Assembly (NCBI RefSeq): GCF_021134715.1
Contig: NC_060025.1
Coordinates: 1,922,001-1,986,000, forward strand
DNA: 64,000 nt
Direction of reading: 5' to 3'
Origin: Daphnia pulex
Taxonomy: Eukaryota; Arthropoda; Branchiopoda; Diplostraca; Daphniidae
Position numbers and translations under genes: made by a program. Below the pieces are notes generated by a model, which was not told where the DNA came from, made no database searches, and saw only the letters and a program-made list of their open reading frames with translations. Positions 13,373-25,500 of this stretch are shown here, piece by piece. Each line of letters starts with the position of its first letter. Position 1 is the first letter of the stretch.

Positions 13373-14029
13373 GCGAAACGCGATAGCCATCGTCGTCCTC
13401 TATTTGCCCGGTAAATAATCCGCAAAATTGAACCTCAGTCAACTGCCAACGGCTCAAATGCCTCGGCGCATATGTATTTATCCCGGGTCTTCTCCTTCAA
13501 AATAATCTCCCATTCTTACTAATAGGCTTAGGCAAATTCGAGTTATTTATCCGAGCATATATATATGACGTGTATAGGACTGCCCGCCGCCCGAGTTCTA
13601 ATATTGGATTTCGGGATTAAATGTTCAACAGGCAGTGTGGGCCAGCAGCTACACTATCGTCTGATATATTATTCATCCTCTCTCTAATCTATTTGGCTAA
13701 ATATTTGCCGTTCGATCAAAATCCCCGCGAAATTTGAAAAATAAAAATGCGCAGTTGAGTGCATCAATTCAACTTGATGGCATTTAAAAGTACCCCAAGT
13801 GTGTTTTTCAACATAAGCCATGTAAAGGGGAGAGGAGTGGGCGTAAAAGGGAAGGCCATATGGTCGGTTGCTGTTGTATATTTCGGGACACGACTAAATT
13901 GATATGCCAACGATGGAGGGTGGTAGCGGGAGCCGGCGTGACCTTTTGTATTTTCGGTTCTGTTGATGCTCTCTCCTGTTTCACGTCAACACAAGAGAAG
14001 AGGGGGGGGGGAAATGTCTGCAGGATATC

Positions 14030-14216
14030 TACAACAACAACAACAACAACATCAGTGCAACACAAAGTGTATACAAGAGCAACAGAGGCTCGCGCGTGTG
14101 TTCTGTAATATTCACCAAGGCAACAGCACGTAGCAGCAGCAGAGTGGCCATCATCAACCATGACACAAGTCTCTTTTTTTCCATCGTGACTCAGGTTGTT
14201 GTTGTTGTTGTTGTTG
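14030..14216. repeat. Inverted pair of triplet microsatellites, (CAA)n then (GTT)n
   Basis: A run of CAA triplets near 14030-14049 is followed 145 bp later by a run of GTT triplets at 14195-14216. The two are complementary, so one strand could fold into an imperfect hairpin. Probably slippage products. Confidence 0.6.
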
Positions 14217-17164
14217 CAAGGCGGATTTAAAAAATAAATAACCAGCCATCATCTATAGGCCTTTTTACATAAGAGTTGCTTCACAGATTGAATTACGGCT
14301 GATTGTGTCAGACTTCTTGTAACCTCTTGGTGACTTTTTTTTACTATATTCTCCGGAGAAAAGATAACGAAAATCAAAGTAAGATGGGGGAACCAAGATC
14401 ATGTAAATATTATTACATCATGTCCTTTGATATGATACCGAAAGAAAAGCTTAGAGATAGTAAAAGAAGAAGAAGCACATAAAGAAAGTTTCCGGAAGAA
14501 GTCGTATGTAAGAATATAGGTCGTCCCTTTATTATAATAATATGATAAATTCATAATAGAAGTTCGGGGGATTTATGTTGCCATGATAAGTAGAGTGCTG
14601 CGCATCATCAAAGCTTCCCCAATGTGCATAATACGTTTCTATACTCTCAAAAATTTCAAATTTGATCATGTTTAAATAACGTTAATGCTATTTGAGAAAT
14701 TCGATCAAATCCATTTTTCTTTTTTAAATTAATAATTTGAAATAATTTGAAAAAAAAAAGGAATTTGAAAGATTGAAAAGCCAAAAGGTTACATTCTGCC
14801 GGAGGCGTCAAATGATACGGTTTCAGGGTGCGGCTTTAGATTTTTGTGTTCCGACAACTTTCAACATATCGAACCCAACTGTGTGTGATAATTGATAAAC
14901 CCAAGAGGATTTAAAATGGCGAAGATGGTACTCGGTCGATCGGCGTGAACGTTTTTATCTGATACTATTTCTTTTTCTTTATGCTGCCCTGTAGGTGTGA
15001 CGTAATGTCCAGACTCTGGTTGAACTCGAAGCTTTTACCTTTCAAGGTTTTGCAACCAAATAAAAAAATTTGGTTTCCAGGTCAACATAACTCTCTCTCT
15101 CTCCGCGTTATAGTCTTGCTGTTTTCAAATGTTAACTGTCCATATACATCAGGTCGTCGGGAGGTGCTATAGAGTACATAGGGAATTGTTGGCGAGACAA
15201 GAGCTCCTAAATTTCTAATACGTTAGCTGCTGCTGAGGGGAAGCGACTGGAATTTAAACACCCAAAATTGGTATGATGATGATGTAGTGAACAAAGTCCG
15301 TACCCGCTTTGTGACATTGCTACAAGTCCAGTCGTCTATAAATATGTCACGACGATCTTGTTGGGGGGACCCGCTGAGTCACCAGGAAGAAAAGAAACAA
15401 AAAAACAACTAAACAGAGGAATTTTTCTTTTCTTTTGTGTTTCTAATGTTAACAATATCATCGTGAATGAGTCGGTCAATTGAGTTTTTCTTTCTTTCAT
15501 TCGCTGGTGCTGGGTGGAGGGGGTCGTCATTTATTTTCGTTCGAGTGCAATGATCCGATTTGCTCCGCTCGGTTAATTCACAATAGCCCCCCGGGGGGCA
15601 CAGGCACCTGCGGCGGCTCCTCCCATAACGCGGGGGCAGATGGAGCATCCGCCTGGAACCGGAAGCGGATGCCACGCCAAGAAGAAAAAAAAAGGGGGGA
15701 ACTAACATAATTCGCTATTCGCAAAATGGGGTTATCTATCCTCGAAATTCATTACGCCAATTCGTACGACGATTTCAAAATTTCCCGCCGTTTCCGTTGA
15801 TTCAATTTGAGAACCACAGACAAAATCGGTTATCTAATATCAATAATTGACGTGGTCTCTCTAAATGGTAAATATAATCTCTTTAACTTTTGATGTGACT
15901 GTTATATGACGCCATAAAAATTGCACGCAGACACAGAACATTTCGTTTTTATTTTACACGGCCGCTGTGACTAAATCTCGGGTGGCGACGACGTCCATAC
16001 AAGAAGAAGAAAAAAGAGAAAGAAACGACGTTTAGAAGATTGCGTCAGCCAATTTCCCATCAGCTCCACAAGGGGGGGTCATCTGCTGCTGCGTGCTGCC
16101 AGAGATTACTGTTGGGTGGGTGGGCTCTGCCTCCCGCGTTGTGATCGATAAAACTCCCGATAGAAAGAAAAGGGAACGTGTGCAACATAACCCTTACAGT
16201 CGGCCGAATATCGTCAAGAGCCCAGCGATGCTGATCAGAACCAACTAACAAATAAGGAGAGAGCTAGAGAGATTCAGTCGTTCATAAATGGCCGTCATTT
16301 TTTTTTGTCCCGACACCTCGTCTCGTGAATTGCTTTGCAGTCTATAATACAGGAATATTACACCAGTCAATAGATGAGAGGCGAATTTTCTATTCAGGTG
16401 GTCGCCGTTGCCGTGGTGACTGGCCGCAACGCCTTCATTCATCTCGGGTTAAAAATTCGTGAACGGAGGTTCTTCTTTTTGTTGTGTGACGCAATTCTTT
16501 TTCTATTGTGTGAATGGGGCGCCACACACACTAGAGTGAATTTGCATCTATCGATTGATAAGTGTTGTATGGAAACAAAATCCTTGTAGGGATCAAAACA
16601 AATATAGTCAGCCTGCCGAAGGTATTTCTTTATATGGGTATTATTAGATCTATTTGAACGAAGGCCCATAGCAATCAGCTGTTGGTTAAGTCTCCCTGGT
16701 CGATCCTTTTTGTAATAATTGGCCAACTGTGCACATGTCACCAAAAGGGGGGCACTTCTTCATCCGCTGAAGATTTTCGCTCCTTCTCCCCCGAGGCCAT
16801 CATTCCCGCCCTTCTCTTTACTCGGCAAAGAAAACTATTGCGTCACTCGCCGATATTCCCGGAGTCTAAATAATTGAACAGGCCCTTTCAATCAACGGCT
16901 GAAATAGCAGAATAAATCTATTCGTTTCGACGACCTATGCAAATGTGCCACCTTCCAAGAATGATATTGGTGGGGGGGTTGCAGGGAGCAGGGAACTAGC
17001 CGAGATGGCCGATGAATCACGCAGGCGTCGGTGGCGTCGCTGCAACGACTTAGGCGCGCGCAGTTAGTGGCAAAACGGAAGGAAGGAAGGAAGAAGGACA
17101 GTAGAGCGTCGGGAGGGAGAAAAAGGGTGGGGGGTGGATGGAAGGGGGTGGATAAATAAGTAGT

Positions 17165-17186
17165 CTGTGTCTAGCGCTAGACACAG
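17165..17186. repeat. 22-bp perfect palindrome with neighbouring CTA repeats
   Basis: CTGTGTCTAGC and its exact reverse complement abut at 17165-17186. A second inverted pair (AGTCTA ... TAGACT around CTA triplets) follows at about 17199-17220. It lies about 1.75 kb upstream of receptor copy B's first coding exon in a GC-richer block. A palindromic transcription factor site is possible. Confidence 0.55.
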
Positions 17187-18936
17187 CTGCTGCCTACTAG
17201 TCTACTACTACTACTAGACTACTCCATATAGGTTATAGTGGGCACCTCGAGGCAAAACAGTCGACGTTGAAAGCTTCTCGGGAGCAGCGCGAAATTCGTC
17301 CGGTGTCGGATAATTTTTATTTCCGAATGAAATTTCGATTTTTTTAGCGCCAAAAATTATTTTTCAAATTTCCCCCAATTTCCCGCGTGCCGTGTGAAAA
17401 TATATACCAAGTGCGCATAGTTCGCCGATGGGCGATTTCGCGGATTAACCAGACTTTTTTAACGAATGTGATTAGATCATGGACCGGAATTGCATTATTC
17501 CGGTTGGACGTCAAACTCTGCGACGACCGCCCATCAGCCGGCCATCGACTTTGATCGGTAAAATTGCTCAAACTACCAACATTAACCAAAAAAAAAAATA
17601 TGTTTATTCTTTTATCTGTTGAATTATTTATTATGGGAGGGCGCTTAAATTTTATATAGTAGTGCAGGTGGCATCACCTGATGCCATCATTCCGTCCTTC
17701 ATTGGCTATTCCATCCGCGTCGTTCTTCATCTTCCTTATAGATCCACTTTTCTTCCTCCTCCTTCTTCTTTTCCCTTTGATTTATTTTACAAGAGCGGCC
17801 CCACGCTTGCCCCTTTTTCTTTCTTCGGGTGAAGGAAAGGTGGAGGACAATCAAGCGGCCGAGTCTCCCCACAGAGTAGCAACTCGTCGTCCCGATCGAT
17901 CGGGGGGATTTTCCCGACCGCAAGTCTACTATTTCTTCTTTTTATATTCTTTTCTCTGATGGTCTATCGAACGATTTCATCGCTCGGCTTAGATCGACCC
18001 CGAAAAGGACCAGCAGCAGCCACTCCAACAGACTTTTGTGCTGTGTGCAAATTTGATTTGATATAGTCAGTTCTTTATTTTCTCATGTTATTCATTTTGA
18101 TCGGCCGAAAAAAAAGGAAACTTTTTCCCCCCCCTTTAGTCTACAGGTGTTTATTGCGTGAGTGACCTTTCAATACTTTTTTTGAAAAGACCCGCGCTGC
18201 TTTTCTGAATGCGGTTGAAAAAGAACTTACGTAAGTGTACGTGGACTGCCGGTATAAATACAAAGGTGAAATGGGTTGGGACTCGAGGGACGTACGACAG
18301 CCTGTCAGCCGTGTTAGCAACGAGATTACATGTGACACACACTGGCGGGATCCAAAAAAAAAAGAAGAAATATGAAGTAGATGGACTTTTTCAAAAGAGA
18401 TTTTTCCTTTTCATTGGAGATTGGACGCGCTAGGATGACGGAGGAATCGCCGGCTCAAAAGAACCAATCAGTGGACCTTGGCATTCACCACACTATCTAA
18501 CGTGTTGATTGGTTCTCTCCTGCAGCGCAGACATAGACGTTAATTTAGTTAAGACGGTCGAATGATTTTTTCAAAAGGGGAGAAAAAAGAAAAGGCTACA
18601 CGATTGCCGTGGAAAGTTATTCAAGTTAACGAGACGGATTTTTTAATTGGATCCTGGAAAAAAGTTGTGCCAGTCCAAGTTGACAGTTGACGGGGCGGGA
18701 GGTTGTAAAATAAATTGTAGATTTTCCAACGTGTTTGATTCGTCTTTAGAGAGAAAGACAAGTCGTTGTGTGTCATTCCACTTGATTCCGGATGGAATGT
18801 ACGCTAGGCGGATCGATATCGAAAGTGGATTGCTGGAAATAGTAGAACGTATCAATTTGTTACATGCCACTAAATAAATTATTATTTTCTTTTTTTCAGA
18901 TTGAAGAGATTTCCAGGGGGAAAGAAGATTGCGGGC

Positions 18937-21900
18937 ATGGAAGTCGACGTGATTGGATGGAACAATTTACGACAGTCGTCGACCTGGTTGACGATGGCCA
19001 CCGGCTCCTTGGATTATTCCGGCGATCCGTCAAACCTCAACAACCAAACTCTGACTGGCAGCCCGGCGGATCCGCCGGAAGACGATGGATCCAACACAAT
19101 AGCCATTGGCGGAAGCGGAGGCGGCGGAATGATTGAGAATTACAGTTTGACGGAGACGATCCTCATCAGCGCCGCCCTTTTGTTCATCATCGTCGGCACC
19201 GTCGTCGGCAACATCCTCGTCTGCGTCGCCGTTTGTCTAGTCCGTCGCTTGTGAGTCTCCTTTTACCCTCCCAATCCGGCCGGATTTTAGTTATACGGGG
19301 GCGGCCGTTGTCTCTTAAATGCAAACGGCCACCTATTTATGCCGGTTCCGGCTCTGTTATAGGGCCGGAATTATGAATAATGAATGGCGAGGAGGGGGTT
19401 TTAGCATAGTCGATCCGCATTTCCGACCGGTTGAGTAAAGCTCGTGTAAATGCGCCACTCCGCCGGATCGTCGGTTGAGTGGCGACGACGTTTTCGGCTT
19501 TGCTGACTGGCCATGCAGAATGGATCATTGATTTGTTTCGACGAGTCTTATTCCTCCCGGATTCCCGATCTAATTGAAATGGACGCCCAGCACAAACTGC
19601 CAATGGAACACTGTCAAGGGGTTGCTGCTGCTACTGCTGCGTGTATTAATGTCCGCGCATATTCAATGTCGATAGGGAAATGGGACGGGGGACTTGTTTC
19701 ATCTCGTTAGAGATCCTCTTTCATTTGTAATTTGCTTCATTGTTCTAGAGTAGTCTTACTTGACATCCAATTATCGTGGAGACTGTGCACTCACAATGTC
19801 TCTCTCGCTGTTGTGTGTAACAGCAGAGAAAATTGGTTGGAATATCACGTCCATTTATTTGACCTTTTTGACGGTTCCCGCCCTTTTTTGAATTATTATG
19901 CGATTGGCAATTATTTCTTGGAGGGAGATTTAAAAATGTGTATTGATTTTGATTGAAAATTGTCAGGCGCCGTCCGTGCAATTACCTGCTGGTGTCGCTG
20001 GCCGTGTCCGACCTGTGCGTGGCCCTGCTGGTGATGCCCATGGCGCTGGTCTACGAGGTGCTGGGCACTTGGCCGTTCGGCGCCAGCGCCTGCGACACTT
20101 GGGTGGCCTTCGACGTCCTGTCGTGCACGGCGTCCATCCTCAACTTGTGCATGATCAGCGTCGACCGCTACTGGGCCATCACCCGCCCGCTGGACTATGG
20201 CGTCAAACGGACGCCGGCCCGGATGATTTCCTGCGTCGCTCTCGTCTGGATCTCGTCCGCCTGCATTTCTCTGCCGCCTTTGCTCGTCCTGGGCAACGAA
20301 CACGGACCATCCGCCGCTCCCCATCCATCGCCCACCACCACCACCAGCAGCATCCTGTCCAGCAACAACAACAACAGTCAAACGAGTCCGATCACCTTGT
20401 CCAGCAACGGACCTTTGGCCAATTTCATTGAATTGGCCACGGCTGCTGCCGGACAAGATTACCAGTGTCAAGTGTGTCAAGAGTTTGGCTACCAGATCTA
20501 CGCCACCCTGGGCTCGTTCTACATCCCGTTGGCCGTTATGGCGGCCGTCTATTACCAAATCTTCCAGGCGGCCAAACGGATCGTCGACGAAGAGAAAAAG
20601 GCCCAAAGTCATTTACTGATGACCAGAACCAACAGCTGCGCCAAACAAAAGGCGGCGGCGGCCGTCGGTGGTGCTGGCCAACCTCTGCAACCGGTCCAGT
20701 CATCTCTCCTGGTCCACCCTCTCCACCAGCCCAGTCTCTGCACCAGCGCTGCCATGGTTGTTGTCCGTCGTCACAGCGACCGACGGAATTCCTCAATGGA
20801 CAGCACGGACCACAGCTGGGTGGGCAACCATTGCAACGGTGTCGGCCGGCCAACAACTTGGCCGCCAAACCATGACGTCTGCATTTCGTCATCGTCCGCC
20901 TCTTCCTGCGCTTCCTTGATGGGCGCGATGAGGAACGAGTCGAAATTGCAGAGTCAGGCGAAAGAAAAAGAAAAAATCCAGGAGAAAGTCCAGACATCCG
21001 GCGCTGCTCATCCGCTGAGTCGACTGGATCAAGTCAACAACATGTCGCTGCTGGACATTCCCCGCAGCGTGAGCAACAACTGCCCCCGTCGCCGCTATTC
21101 CTCGTCGGCCGCCAGCACGGCCGAAATCCACGTCTACGACGACGACGATCCGGAAGGATCGAATCGGCGGAGTCGCAATCCCTCAGTCGGCAACGCCCAA
21201 CTGTCGGGTGCTCCTGATCTCTCGTCCACCCAGTCAACAGGAGCCGCTGCCGCTCTCCATGTTCCCTCGGCAGTGCCAGCGGCCCCTCACCGGAATCGCC
21301 AGAGCATCCGCACTCCTCCCCACCAGGAGAATCAACTCCAGCGGCGAGGAAGTCGCAACCGATTGCGTTTCGCACTCAACAAGGAGCGCAAGGTAAAATA
21401 TCAAAACTAAAACCAATTTTTCATCTTGGACATTTTTTAAAAAAGAAAAATGAAACTCGATTCCGGATTGGACTCGCAATCAATTCTTAGACGTTTGGCA
21501 GACATTCAAAAGAAAAGTTTCCGGGAGATCATATATAAAACCTTCGTACCCAAAAAGAAAAACAATTGGACCCCGCCCTGTATCAAATTGGCTCTAAGGA
21601 CCAGGAAAACTCCTTTTGGCCAACAAAGTTTGTGTGTGTGTGTGTGTGTGGCAGGGGGGACTTCATCTCCTGCTGGATCGTATCTCCTCGGGGGAGTTTA
21701 AAAGGGCCATAGAAGGAGCCCTACACTCCATTGAGCAGCTCCTGCGTGAGACAGACTATATACACAGGGCGTAATGACGTCAAGGAGACCATCAATAAGT
21801 CACCTGACGAAGAAATTCTTTCTCGTTAAGCTTTCAGTCTCTCTCTCTCCTCCTTTGGCTGGACGTTTTTCAAAATTCGCGCGCGCTCCAAGTGTGTGTG

Positions 21901-22529
21901 TGCAGAAGACTAGCTGGCTAGTCCAGAGTTATAGTCGTCTGCCAGCGAGTGTACTCTATGCCACTTTCTCTCTTTCTTTCGCAGCGGCTTACATCGTAAA
22001 TTTGTCCTTTTTCTTTTTTGAAAAAAGTTTGAATAGTTTCAAGTCTTTTAAATTACTGATGGGGATGTAGTCTGGTTTTTGGGTTGTTGTCCTTGTCGGT
22101 TGGTTTATTCATCCGGTGGAATTTCTGTTAATTTTTCTTTTATTTTCTGGGTGACGAATGTGACAGGCGTCGACGACGTTGGGGATCATCATGAGCGCCT
22201 TCACGTTGTGCTGGTTCCCGTTTTTCGTGCTGGCCCTGGTCCGTCCGTTCATGAGCCACCAGACGGCCTCGCTGGTCATCCCTCGCTGGTTGTCGTCGCT
22301 CTTCCTCTGGCTGGGCTACGCCAACAGTTTCCTCAACCCCGTCATCTACGCCACCACCAACAAAGACTTCCGGCTGCCCTTCCGCGAGATCCTTTGCCTC
22401 AGGTGCAAGTCCCTCAACTCGGTCATGAGGGAGGATTTCTACCAGTCGCAGTACGGCAATGAAGCCAACAAAACGGCCCTGGCCTTGGCCGGCGGTGCCA
22501 CTCAGTTGTCTGCAACCGCCTTTCTCTAA
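18937..22529 (+). CDS. 5-HT7: 5-HT7-type serotonin receptor, copy B (three coding exons)
   Basis: Tandem paralogue of the receptor at 6621-10765, with the same architecture and intron positions. Coding exons 18937-19250, 19967-21392 and 22167-22529 join to 700 residues. ATG 18937 is the first in-frame ATG after an AG acceptor at 18898-18899; the upstream frame has only a TTG. The N-terminus differs from copy A (glycosylation site N36-Q-T). TM1-TM5 and TM6-TM7 are nearly identical: D154 in TM3, DRY 171-173, W199 in TM4, CWFPFF with W596, NPVIY 637-641. Loop 3 is longer and diverged, with charged KEKEK and acidic DDDD patches. The tail is much shorter but also ends in SATAFL. The role should be serotonin-gated G protein signalling; different loop 3 and tail suggest different coupling, desensitisation or scaffolding. 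AATAAA follows at 22546. Confidence 0.88.
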
Positions 22530-22545
22530 ACAACCGCCACCCCAA

Positions 22546-22551
22546 AATAAA
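22546..22551 (+). terminator. Polyadenylation signal for 5-HT7 copy B
   Basis: AATAAA lies 17 bp after the stop codon at 22529, with a second AATAAA about 30 bp further on. Such a short 3' UTR fits the compact genome, although a longer form cannot be excluded. Confidence 0.5.
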
Positions 22552-25500
22552 ATATTTGAAAAACTTTCAACCACAAAATAAAAATTCAAAGATTTGAATA
22601 GACACCGAAAATCCTCTGATTTAATAGTCATCTTTTGTTGTTGTTGTTGTTGTTGTTATTGTTGGTTCAACAACATTCCCATAAACGTGCGTGTTGTCAT
22701 TATTCGACCCTATGTCTGTAGGTTTGTCCATTTTCTTTTCAAAAAATTATCTGTTTGCCGCCGGCGCAACTGTCAACCGTGTATCATATCTCACTGTGTG
22801 TTAATCTCGTTGAATGTAACTCATTTTGATTGATTCAAAAAAAGGTCTATATAAAATCCTATACGTGTATAGTTTATTGATATTTATCCGGCGATCCGGC
22901 TGGCGCTCATCATCCATCGTTTGTTATTTGACGTTGATGTCGTCGTGTGTTTCGTTCATAAATCCCAAATATTTATACATTATTATCGTCATTTTCTTGT
23001 ATCGGAGACGCGTTGATATATATACATTCTATCCCTTGGCAACTTGTCAAACAAATTGGATGTCGCCAATGTGTATAAAATAAGGTCCAATGTTATTTAT
23101 ATTTACCCCGCCAGAAATGACAGCACAAAATAAAGAAAAAGGAAAAGTCATGAATTTTATTTTGAAAGAAAAAATTAATTTCCATCCTACCCGATCGATA
23201 TAAAATAAAAGCCCACCGCCGCCAGAAATGCAAAATATTCCGAAAAAAATAAAATAAATATTACATCATCGACTCTAGACTAAAAGAGAAATCTGGTTGT
23301 GTTTCACACTTGACTGGGAATCGAACGCGGCGGATGGCGTCGCTACGCAGCTGTTATATGTCCCGCCGCTAATGTATTTGCTCTGCGGTCATAATATTCT
23401 TTTATAGGCCGGAAGAAAAAAAAGAATAAAAGAGCGACCGAACGAACGCGATCAAATACACAATTGAACCAAATGACGTCACACCTGATCCCAAACATCT
23501 CAATCCCGCCGACGACATTATTTAAATACAACGAACGGGAAAAAAAGGAAGAACTGGAAATAGTTCCGTCTAAAATAGACGCTCGTATAATGAAGTGAAA
23601 TCTTTTTTTTTTTCGTCTTAAAGTTTTAACGATGGAACACGGTGACAGACACGGTCGCCACTCGACGCCTCTTTGTATTTTCCCTTCCAAAAATAGCGAC
23701 GTTCTATTCTTTTTCTTATTCCTATACATGCCTAGCGCACACATATAATCTAAGCGCGCCAAAGAGGTGGGCTGTGGTGGCGGTCACTTCTGGCTTGGCT
23801 GGATTAATTATAAAGCCAATTGTACTTCATGGCGATCCTGCGGGAATATGGAAGCATAGGAGCTGGGGGTCTTTTATTTTTTGTTTTTAATGAAGGCTAA
23901 AGTCCGTAGATATAATAATAATAAGAGGATCCGGCGACTAATGAAAGGAGCCTGGGTGACTTTGTCGGATGCCACTACAAAGAGGCGTCCGCCGTCTGCT
24001 GTTCACGAGACTTATAATATATTCCGGCGCGCTCGCCGTTTTCCCGATCGCTTCCCCCGCTCAAATTGTTTGGCGCTCTGGTGGTGTAAAAACATCAAAG
24101 GGGAAGACAGCGGAGAGACGTCAGCTCTCCGGGCGATGGAATAGAGAAAAGGAACCACACAGCACAAAATGCGGAGAGCGCGTTTATCATCCGGCAGCAT
24201 TCCGGAATATTATTTTCGAGTGTGTCAGCAACTCACGGACATTGAGACGACGCGAATATTCCAGCGTTCAACTTTTTCTTTTTTTTCCCTTCCGGTTGTG
24301 TGGTGATGACAGCTGACCGAACATGTCATTAGGCAAATGATTTGCATGGACGTCCGTCCGCGCGTGATCGATTCACATTTCTTTGAAAGAAGAAAAAATT
24401 CTTTGCGGAATTTTCGCGCTGGATTGTCGCCAAAATAAGTTTCAATTTTCATCCGGAGCAAAAAAGAAGTATAGTAAGAAAGAACATGTGCTGGTGTAAT
24501 ATATTCCCGGCGTTATTCTTTTATTATCAATCGATCGGCAGTAGTCTGAGATGATTCCGGCCCTTTTGTATTAGAAACCAAGTCGATCCTTCTCGTCGAT
24601 CATTGATTCTCGCTCACTTTTGGCATTTTGAACGTCGAGAAATATTGAAGACATCATCAGGAATTGATTCGCTCATTCCGTCGCCATGACAACCCCCCCC
24701 CCTTTTTTTCAAATCAAATATAATCGCGGGAAAAAAATAATAATTCGGCGGATCGATTGAATTTCTGTTTGCGTGACACGAGGAAAAAAATATTTCGATT
24801 CATCTTTTTTCTTTCCTTAATGGACACACGTGATGCGCGATATATGACGCAAATAGTCGTGTGTGTGTGGGCCGCGCCGCTGCCGCTCCGCCATTAATCA
24901 AATGGAAAGTGCCAATGGATTTCGGGCGCGGGAGCTCATCCGGAGCTTCATCATCATTATAATCTCTTTTCCGACATCACCATTTTCTCAAAGAAGAAAA
25001 AGAAGCTGCTGCCCAAGTACAAAAAATAAATAAGGCGTCTCGAAAAGATATAAATGACGCACTCTGATGTGGGGTCGCCTAAATTATTTCACACCGGAAA
25101 AATCCACAAGAAAAAATAAAAATTTATTCTTGCGCAACATTTTATACCAAAATGCTGGCGGAAGGGGGATAAAAAAAATCTAGAAGTTCACAGAGTGCAG
25201 AGTTAATAGTGGCCATATATTCGCATATATTACAACACCAACCAAAGTTGTGAGTTTTGCGCTTGATTGAAGTTACACAAGAGAGCGAAAGGAAAAAAGA
25301 AAAATCAACTGGTTTTATTGATATCATCTTTGATGATTTTTCTATAGTTAAAATGTAGACGTGACGTGTGTGCCCATTGTTCCGTTTGGGTTCGAAAAAA
25401 TATAAAATTCGATTTGTTTTTTCCTCTTAATGACGCAATTGACTATATATGCAACTTTATTGACCGTCTTAAAAAAAATGTTCTGTGCATAATCTCGTGT

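Larger units (their letters stand above)
13373..18899. other. Non-coding interval upstream of 5-HT7 copy B
   Basis: No coding exon is supported. It holds opposing CAA and GTT runs (14030-14216), a 22-bp perfect palindrome (17165-17186), a GC-richer promoter-like block around 16980-17300, and an AG acceptor ending at 18899 just before the first coding exon of receptor copy B. Copy B therefore probably has a spliced 5' leader starting in this interval. Confidence 0.4.

Noticed and set aside
18901-18936. Extending the copy B receptor upstream to position 18901
   Set aside because: The apparent start is TTG directly after a splice acceptor. The first ATG in frame is 18937.
23295-23330. A GGGAATCGAAC string resembling a tRNA T arm on the minus strand
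   Set aside because: No D arm, anticodon arm or acceptor stem can be paired around it.
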